DNA of 64,000 nt from Ursus arctos (lineage: Eukaryota; Chordata; Mammalia; Carnivora; Ursidae), in NCBI RefSeq assembly GCF_023065955.2, contig NW_026622985.1, positions 3,308,001 through 3,372,000 on the forward strand. The letters are read 5' to 3'. Within the stretch, counting starts at the first letter, position 1, and the number at the start of each line of letters is the position of its first letter. This document shows positions 58,041 through 64,000 of the stretch, in pieces. The notes under the pieces are model-generated. The model had not been told where the DNA came from. It saw only the letters and a program-made list of their open reading frames with translations, and did no database searches. The translations under genes and the position numbers were made by a program.

Positions 58041-58320
58041 TCTTTCTTATATTTTTTATAATAGTTTGAGAAGAATAGATATTAACACATCTTTAAATGT
58101 TTAGTAGAATTTACCTGTGAATCTGTCTGGTCCTGGACTTTTGTTTGTTGGGGGTTTTTTGATTACAGATTCAATTTCATTGCTGGTTATTGGTCTGTTC
58201 CTGCTTCAGTTTTGGAAGATTATATGCCTCTCAAAAAATATTCTCTTCTAATCCTTTGTCTTTCTATGATGTTGGTTGTTATTTCTCCTCTTTCATTTTT
58301 GCTTTTGTTTATTTGGGCCC

Positions 58321-58386
58321 TTTCTCTTTCTCTCTCTCTCTTTCTTTCTCTCTTTATTTATTTGTTTGTTTATTGATTGATTGATG
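58321..58386. repeat. TC/TTTC/TTTG/ATTG-rich simple repeat
   Basis: Pyrimidine run of CT and TTTC units passing into TTTG and ATTG units inside the antisense ORF2. Confidence 0.85.
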
Positions 58387-58413
58387 AGTGTAGCTAGAAG
58401 TTTATCAGTTTTG

Positions 58414-58601
58414 GGGCTTCTGGGTGGCTTAGTCAGTTAAGTGCCTGCCTTCAACTCAGTTCATAATCTCAGTCCTGTAGTTGAGCCCCATGTCAGGCTC
58501 CACGCTCAGTGGGGAGTCTGCTTCTCCCTAGGCCCCCCCCACCACAACTTGTGTTCTCTGTCTCTTTCTCTTCCAAATAAATAAATAAAATCTTTAAAAT
58601 A
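58414..58601 (+). repeat. Older SINEC nested in the L1
   Basis: 'ggggcttctgggtggcttag' head, 'tagttgagccccatgtcagg', 'gctcagtggggagtctgctt', C-run, AAATAAATAAAT tail. aagtttatcagttttg (58398-58413) and aagtttatcaattttg (58602-58617) are a 16-bp target-site duplication with one difference. Opposite in orientation to the L1 and to the other nested SINE. Confidence 0.95.
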
Positions 58602-60085
58602 AAGTTTATCAATTTTGTTCATTTTTTGGAAGAACCAGCTCCTGATTTCATTGATTTGATCTATTGTTTTGTTTTGTTAGTTTCTATATCTCTTATTTCT
58701 GCTTTAATCTTTATTGTTTCCCTCCTTCTGCTGGTTTTCTGTTTGTTGGTTCTTTTTCTAGCGACTTTACATGTAAAATGAGGTAGTTTGTTTGAGATTT
58801 TTCTTGTTTTTTGAGGTAGGGCTGAATTGCTATAAACTTCCTTCTTAGAACCACTTTTGCAGCATTCCAAATATTTTAGACCATTGTGTTTTCCATTTCA
58901 TTTGTGTCCATGTAATTTTTTATTTCTTCTTTGCTCTCTTGGTTGATCTAGTCATTGTTTAGTAGCATGTTACTTAACATCCATGCATTGGTGGTCTTCC
59001 CAGATTTTTTTCTTGTGGTTGATTTCTATTTTCATAGCATTATGGTCAGAAAAGATGTATAGTATGACTTCAATCTTTTTTAATATATTGAGACTGGTTT
59101 TGTGGGCTAATATGTGATCCATTTTGGAGAACGTTCTGTGTGTATCAGAAAAGAATTTATATTCTGCTGTTCTAGGATGGAATGCTCTGAATGCATCTGT
59201 TAAATCCATCTATTCCAGATGCCATTTAAAGCCACTGTTTCTTTGCTGATTTTCTGTTTGGATGATCTGTTCATTGATGTAAGTGTGGTGTTAAAGTCCA
59301 CTACTATACTGTATTACTATTGATTAGTTCCTTAATATTTCATATTAACAATTTTATGTATTTGGGTGTTCCCATATTGGGTACATAACTATTTACAATT
59401 ATTATGTATTCTTGTTGGATTGTCCCTTTTATTATTATATAATGTCCTTTTTTGTCTCTTGTTACAGTCTTTGTTTTAAAGTCTAGTTTGTCCTATATAA
59501 ATATTGCTACACTGACTTTCTTTTGACATCTATTTGCATGATAAATGTTTCCATTCCCTCACATTCAATCTGTAGGTGACTTCAGGTTTGAAATGAGTCT
59601 CTTGCAGGCAGCATATAGGTCTTTTTTTTTTATCCACCGTCACCCTATGTCTTTTGATTGGAGTATTTAGTCCATTTAGTCATGGACTAAATGTATTTAC
59701 TGCAATTTTGTTACTCATTTTGTGGTTGTTCTGTTCTCTCTGATCCTTTCTCTGCTTGTTCTCTTTCATGGTTTGTTGTCTTTCTTTGTGGTGTATTTGG
59801 ATTCCTTTCTGTTTATACTTTGAGTATCTATTATTGGCTTTGATTTGTGGTTGCCATTAGTTTTGTATAATGTCTTGTGCATTTAGCAGTCTATATGAAG
59901 TTGATGGTCACCTAAGTTTGAACCCATTCTTTACTCCTCTCCCCCATCATATTTAAGACTATAGTGTCATATTTTACATTCTTTTATTTTATGAACCCCT
60001 TTAATATCTTTTACATAAGTACTTATTTTTACTGCTTTTGTGCTTCTTACCTTTCATACTCTCGTTTATGGTCTTCCCTTTCCAC

Positions 60086-60985
60086 TCAAAGAATACCCTT
60101 TAACATTGCTTGTAGGGCTGGTTTAGTGGTCATAAACTCCGTTAGTTTTTGTTTGTCTGAGAAACTCTTTATCTCTCTTTGTATTCTGAATGCTAGCCTT
60201 TTTGGATAGAGTATTCTTAGCTGCAGATTTTTCCCTTTCAGCACTTTGCATATATCCTGCCACTCTCTTCTGGCCTGCAGTATTTCTGATGCTAAAGCCT
60301 CTGACAGCCATATGGGGTTTCTCTTGTATGTACTGTCTTCTTTTGATTTGCTGCTTTATTGTTTTTTTTCCTTATCACTACTTTATGCCATTTTAATTAC
60401 TATATGTCTTGGTGTGGACACTTGGATTGATTTTTGGGAGTGCCTCTGTGCCTACTGGATCTGGATATCTGTTTCCTTCTCCAGATGAGGGAAGTTTTCA
60501 GCTATTATCTCTTCAAATAAATTATCTGGTTCCTTTTCTGTCTCTTCTTCTTCTGGGATCCTTATAATAGGAATGCTATTATACTTGATGTAGTCGGTGA
60601 GCTCCCTAAGACTTTTCTCAATTTGCATAATTTTTTTCTCTCATTTGCTCAGCTTGATTACTTTCCACTACTCTATCTTCAAGGTCATTAAGTTCTTCTG
60701 CTTCCTCTAGCCTGCTATTTACTCCATCACATGTATTTTTGAATTTCACTTATTGAGTTCTTCATCTCTGATTGGTTCTTTTATGTTTTCTATCTCTTTG
60801 TTGAGAGTTTCATCGATGTCCTCCACTCTTTTTTCAAGTCCAGTGAGTATCTTTATGATCATTAGTTTAAATTCTCTAACAGGCATATTACTTATATCTG
60901 TTTCCTTTAGGGCTTTTGCTGTGATTTTGTCCTGTTCTTTTATTTGAGTCATATTTCTCTGTCTCCTCATTTTGTCTAACTCTCT
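60086..60985 (-). pseudogene. L1 ORF1 pseudogene (RNA-binding protein)
   Basis: ORF1 makes the trimeric RNA-binding chaperone of L1. The piece 60746-60970 encodes the N-terminal lysine/glutamate-rich helical part (MRRQRNMTQIKEQDK, then EDIDETLNKEIENIK), as in the coiled coil. At the C-terminus, the frame LRILYPKRLAFRIQ and PALQAMLKGIL can be read up to a TGA at 60086-60088, as in the L1 C-terminal domain. Frameshifts separate the two, so the protein is not made intact. Confidence 0.85.
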
Positions 60986-62204
60986 GTGTCTGTTTCTATG
61001 TGTTAGGAAAGTCAGCTATATCTCCTGCTCTTAAAGGTAATTGCCATATGAAGAAAAGGCTCTGTAGTGAACTTCAGTACAGTATACCCTGTTCCCCAGA
61101 ACCTGGCATTCAGGGAATGATTCCTGTGTGTATTGTATGTGCCCTATTGTGTTCTGGCCACTTTTTCCTTCAGTCCTGTTGTCTACAGTGGCTCTCTTTA
61201 CCTGTTTTGGGGAGTGTGTGGTCCCCAGCTTGGACAGTGTTTGAACAAAGCATGCACCAGACTGTTTGCTTAATGAAACCCTGAGTCACTGCTGCTGGAA
61301 CCAGGCTGGCCTACACAGATTTGCAAATTGCATACAGACAGGGCATGCACTTTTAACAAGGTGTGCCTCAGGCTTCTGCAGCACCGACCATGGCCGGGAG
61401 CCAGGCCCTGCAAAACACAGGGGTCAGGAGACATGGTGTTGGTGGGATTTGAGTCAGTTTTCTGGAGGTGGGAACTTACAGCACTAGGACTAAGGCAAGC
61501 GTGACTGGAAAGAGCAGATCCCCCAGCGTGTGGGGGAGGCAGGGCAGGCAGTGTTAACAAGTTAGTTAGGTAGTCAGTGTTAGTGATGTTCTGGTTCCCA
61601 CAGTTGTCCAGTTGTTTCTGTTGGGGGATGGATCTGACAGCTCCTTTGTTCCTGGAGGGTTCTCTCTGAGATCCCTGTCTGTCTGAGACAGGCTCTGAGA
61701 TGACTAAATCGCTCTCCCTTCCATGTGCCCCAGGTGTTTTTCAAAAAACTACTGGTTCTAGGCCATATCTGTTCAGGTTGTTTGTCATGCTATCTCTTTA
61801 AGGGTGGGACTCAGTTACCCTGCAGGCTCTCCCAGAGATTTTTAAAATTCAAGGCTTTAAGTCCTGCTGGTGGTAAGAATTCACAAAATTAGGCATCTTT
61901 CACTTTCAAAGCCAAATGTTATGGGGTTCATCTTCCCAGTGTGAGTTCCCTGGTGTGATCATACGTTTCTCACTCCTCACCATGATCCCAGCTCCTCTTG
62001 TCCATGGTCCTTTTAGGTCTTAAATCACGTCTCTGCCTTTCCCACTTCACTCTATGTGGCCTCTTCTCTTTCTTTTGGTTGTGGAGTTCGTTCTGCCAGT
62101 CTTCAGGTCACTTTCTGGTTTAGTCATGCTGCCATGTTATCTAGTTGTATCTATAGTACAAGGTGAGTTTTGGGTCCTCTTACTATCTTTCTAGCCTCTC
62201 CTTG
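60986..62204 (-). promoter_or_regulatory. L1 5' UTR (former internal promoter)
   Basis: About 1.2 kb of G+C-richer sequence upstream of ORF1 in the L1 sense direction, starting from its 5' end as 'aggagaggctagaaagata' and reaching ORF1 through segments such as 'acagggatctcagagagaac'. In L1 this region carries the internal RNA polymerase II promoter. Whether any activity remains cannot be told. Frames of 73-96 codons in it (61266-61560) are not L1 proteins. Confidence 0.75.
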
Positions 62205-62219
62205 GGAGGGGGACTTTTA

Positions 62220-62363
62220 GTTAAGGCCTTTCTATCTTTTTAATTTTGAATTGCAAAAATCTATTTCCCTGTTGAAAAGAAATTAACTGAAAAATTAAAA
62301 ACTTATAAAATTAAAAATAAAATTTCTCCCCAGTGTTCTCCCCATAGAAGGGTCTTGTGGTCA
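62220..62363. other. AT-rich sequence, probably resumed L1M
   Basis: Starts at the right target-site repeat of the full-length L1. The T-rich then A-rich order resembles the L1M 3' end interrupted at 55221, but the match is weak. Confidence 0.35.
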
Positions 62364-62492
62364 CAAGAAGGAGAAGGAGAAGGAGAAGGAGAAGGAGAAG
62401 GAGAAGGAGAAGAAGAAGGAGGAGGAGGAGGAGGAGGAGAAGAAGGAGAAGAAGAAGAAAGAGGAGGAGGAGGAGGAGCAGGGAGGAGAGTG
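62364..62492. repeat. (GAAGGA)n/(GGA)n polypurine tract
   Basis: Some 125 bases with nearly no pyrimidine on the plus strand, first GAGAAG units then GGA and GAA triplets. The minus-strand poly-leucine frame (62311-62520) is its translation. Mirror-symmetric polypurine DNA can form triplex (H-DNA). Confidence 0.96.
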
Positions 62493-62989
62493 ATTCCTGA
62501 CTACCATGTTCTAGTGTCATCTGTTTCTTAAATAATCTTTTAGGCTGAAAGACACCGGAATGTCCTCCTTGGCCAACTGTCTTCTATGAAGCTGGCTGGT
62601 TCGGGATCAGGAGCAGCATTTAAACAAGAGGCAATGTGAAATGAATGGGTGGGACTGTGTTGCAATAGCAAGCAGATTACCCACAGCGTTACCAACTCTG
62701 TCCTCTAGGTACCCTTCCAAGTTATTAATATGTGAAGAGGGTAGGGAAAGAAACTCAGGAAGGTCCCCATATCAAAAGTCTAGCTTTATTATTATTATTA
62801 TCTTGTATAAATTTATAACTGGAATATTAAAAGCTAAACATTAACTCTTCCTATTTGAATTCATACATCAATAACCATAAACTTTCCTGAAAGAAATGGA
62901 TGTCTCTGGGCAAACAAAGGAAAATCAATGTGGAAAAGCAAAACATAATAGCTCATTTGTCCATTTCGGACTGTACTATCTCTTTTTTT
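62493..62989. other. Unassigned sequence
   Basis: About 500 bases with no recognised repeat except a short (TTA)n at 62788-62803. Confidence 0.4.
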
Positions 62990-63800
62990 ACTCAACAGCT
63001 TTGTAAAGATACAATTTGAATACCATAAAATTCACTCATTTTATGTGCATAAATCAATTATTTTGAATAAATTCATAAAAATCAACTTTAGGATATTCCC
63101 AACAGCTCAAAAAATCCATGCTGCCCATTGGCAGCCACTTCCTATTGCTGCCTCTTCCCCCAGGCAACTGCTAATCTACTTCTGTCTCTATAATTTTGAC
63201 TTTTTTGACATCATTTTATATAAATAGATAATCTAATAGATGGTCTTTGTCCTCTGCCTTCTTTCACTTGGCACAATGTTTGTGAGGTTCATTCATGTTT
63301 TGCATTTATTTGTTTATTTGTTTTTATTTCTGAATAGGATTCCATTGTTATGGATACACCACATTGTGTTTATCCATTCACCAGTGGGTGGACATTTGGA
63401 TTATTTCCAATAATCCATGAGCTGGAATAGTAGGTACTGCCCTTAGTCTTCTAATTCTTGCTGAACTAGGTCTTTTGGCCATTATATAACCATTCATGTG
63501 CAAGTCATTGTGTAAATCTGTGTTTCATCTATTTTTAATAAAAGTTTAAGGGTCAAATTTGCTAGGTCATTTAGTAATTTTAAATTTAACTGTCCAAAAA
63601 CTGTGAAAATGTTTTTCAAGATGGCTTTGCCAGATTGCATCTCCAGTGGCAATGTATGAGGGTTCCAGATTCTCTACCTTCTTGCCAACACTTGCTATTG
63701 TCTGTTTTATCATTTATATTCATTTTATAGGGAGTGTGAAATGGTATCTCATTGTGATTTGAATTTTCATTTCCTAATGATGGATGGTGTGTAATTTATT
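62990..63800 (-). mobile_element. L1M LINE 3' end, antisense
   Basis: Ordered antisense L1M: 'aaagatacaatttgaatacc', 'cccattggcagccacttcct', 'cttctttcacttggcacaat', 'aggattccattgttatggat', 'catgtgcaagtcattgtgta', 'caagatggctttgccagatt', 'gaaatggtatctcattgtga'. The 3' end lies at left. Open frames are short. Confidence 0.85.
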
Positions 63801-63824
63801 TTGCTCCATGTTTTGAGAGAGTTA

Positions 63825-63985
63825 TATGTATCTGAAGGTATATTAAAAAAAACTGGAGAATATAGCAGTGGTTTTCTGTGGATAGTAAAAGCACAAGTGA
63901 TTTATTTATTTTAATTCTTTTTTTTCTATTTTAAAATTAAAAAAATTATATAATAAAAAGAGGTTGTAATAACAATCTAGTATAG
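63825..63985 (+). mobile_element. Ancient L1M 3' UTR fragment, sense
   Basis: 'gaatatagcagtggttttct', 'gtggatagtaaaagcacaag', 'tgatttatttattttaattc' and an A/T-rich end follow the L1M 3' UTR ('aacagtggttatctctgggt' side). Short and diverged. It abuts the antisense L1M and the window ends just after it. Confidence 0.5.
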
Positions 63986-64000
63986 CTTTCTTTTCACCAG

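Larger units (their letters stand above)
55490..59718 (-). pseudogene. L1 ORF2 pseudogene (endonuclease and RT)
   Basis: ORF2 nicks target DNA and reverse-transcribes L1 RNA. From its 5' side, endonuclease motifs LNGLNTPIKRHR and QETHF can be read near 59580-59690, IQQEYIIIVN near 59400 and SDHNAMKIEI near 59030. The RT palm piece 56944-57396 keeps RQGCP and the catalytic LADD (57229-57240). The C-terminal piece 55828-56124 and 55496-55684 follow. Stops, frameshifts and two SINE insertions (57845 and 58414) break it into short pieces. Start and end are estimates from conserved L1 order. Confidence 0.88.
55222..62204 (-). mobile_element. Essentially full-length degenerate L1, antisense
   Basis: An almost 7-kb reverse L1 comprising 3' UTR (55222-55490), ORF2 (to about 59718), ORF1 (60086-60985) and a long 5' UTR (60986-62204). 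The outer repeats ggagggagaatttta (55207-55221) and ggagggggactttta (62205-62219) form a 15-bp target-site duplication with two differences, supporting both ends. Without the two nested SINEs it is about 6.6 kb, a normal full-length L1. Many stops and frameshifts show it is long dead. Confidence 0.92.

Noticed and set aside
62311..62520. 69-codon minus-strand frame with a very long poly-leucine run
   Set aside because: It is the translation of the GAAGGA/GGA polypurine microsatellite.
1..64000. CRISPR array, operon, toxin-antitoxin or phage features
   Set aside because: The DNA is mammalian; the only direct repeats are microsatellites, target-site duplications and two tandem duplications, and there are no packed genes or ribosome-binding sites.

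Overview
This window is vertebrate nuclear DNA, and the repeats point to a carnivore. About fifteen copies of a tRNA-Lys-derived SINE of the carnivore-restricted SINEC type lie on both strands. Three of them (20898, 30846, 57850) carry the body form I associate with non-canid caniforms such as bears, seals and weasels. Carnivore-type L1 ends occur alongside them, and MIR, L2, MLT1 and MLT2 fossils give the general mammalian background. The naming to caniform rests on recalled repeat diagnostics, not on a search.

I find no functional protein-coding gene, no rRNA or tRNA gene, no CRISPR array and nothing prokaryotic. Nearly all longer open frames are pieces of L1 ORF1/ORF2, translated SINEs or translated microsatellites. 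The window reads as intergenic DNA or the inside of a very large intron.

Layout. 1-2175: mostly unique AT-rich DNA with one L2 and one MIR fragment. 2191-4325: SINE, a possible small exon, a 5'-truncated L1 3' end, another SINE. 4940-10330: old reverse-strand L1M pieces interrupted by a younger L1 end, an MLT1 LTR and an unnamed LTR-like repeat. 12850-14892: one L1 with its 5' part inverted, the twin-priming pattern. 15000-27300: unique DNA with scattered SINEs and MIRs. 27312-32770: two stacked reverse-strand L1s with a young SINE. 33010-39140: LTR remnants, an ancient L1M 3' end, a long CA/TA microsatellite and an unrecognised 106-codon frame. 39145-50230: a long stretch free of SINEC and young L1, holding only ancient repeats and two small tandem duplications. 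50236-64000: repeat-dense again, dominated by an essentially full-length, degenerate reverse-strand L1 (55222-62204) bounded by an imperfect 15-bp target-site duplication. It sits inside an older L1M and carries two nested SINEs.

No genes act together here. What can be read is an insertion history: ancient MIR/L2/L1M, then MLT1/MLT2 LTRs, then L1MA-type L1s, then SINEs, with target-site duplications giving the relative order. I did not find evidence of a previously undescribed biological system. The observations most worth checking are the nested full-length L1, the twin-primed L1, the repeat-poor block, two local tandem duplications and three unrecognised short frames or segments (2455, 25040, 36148).
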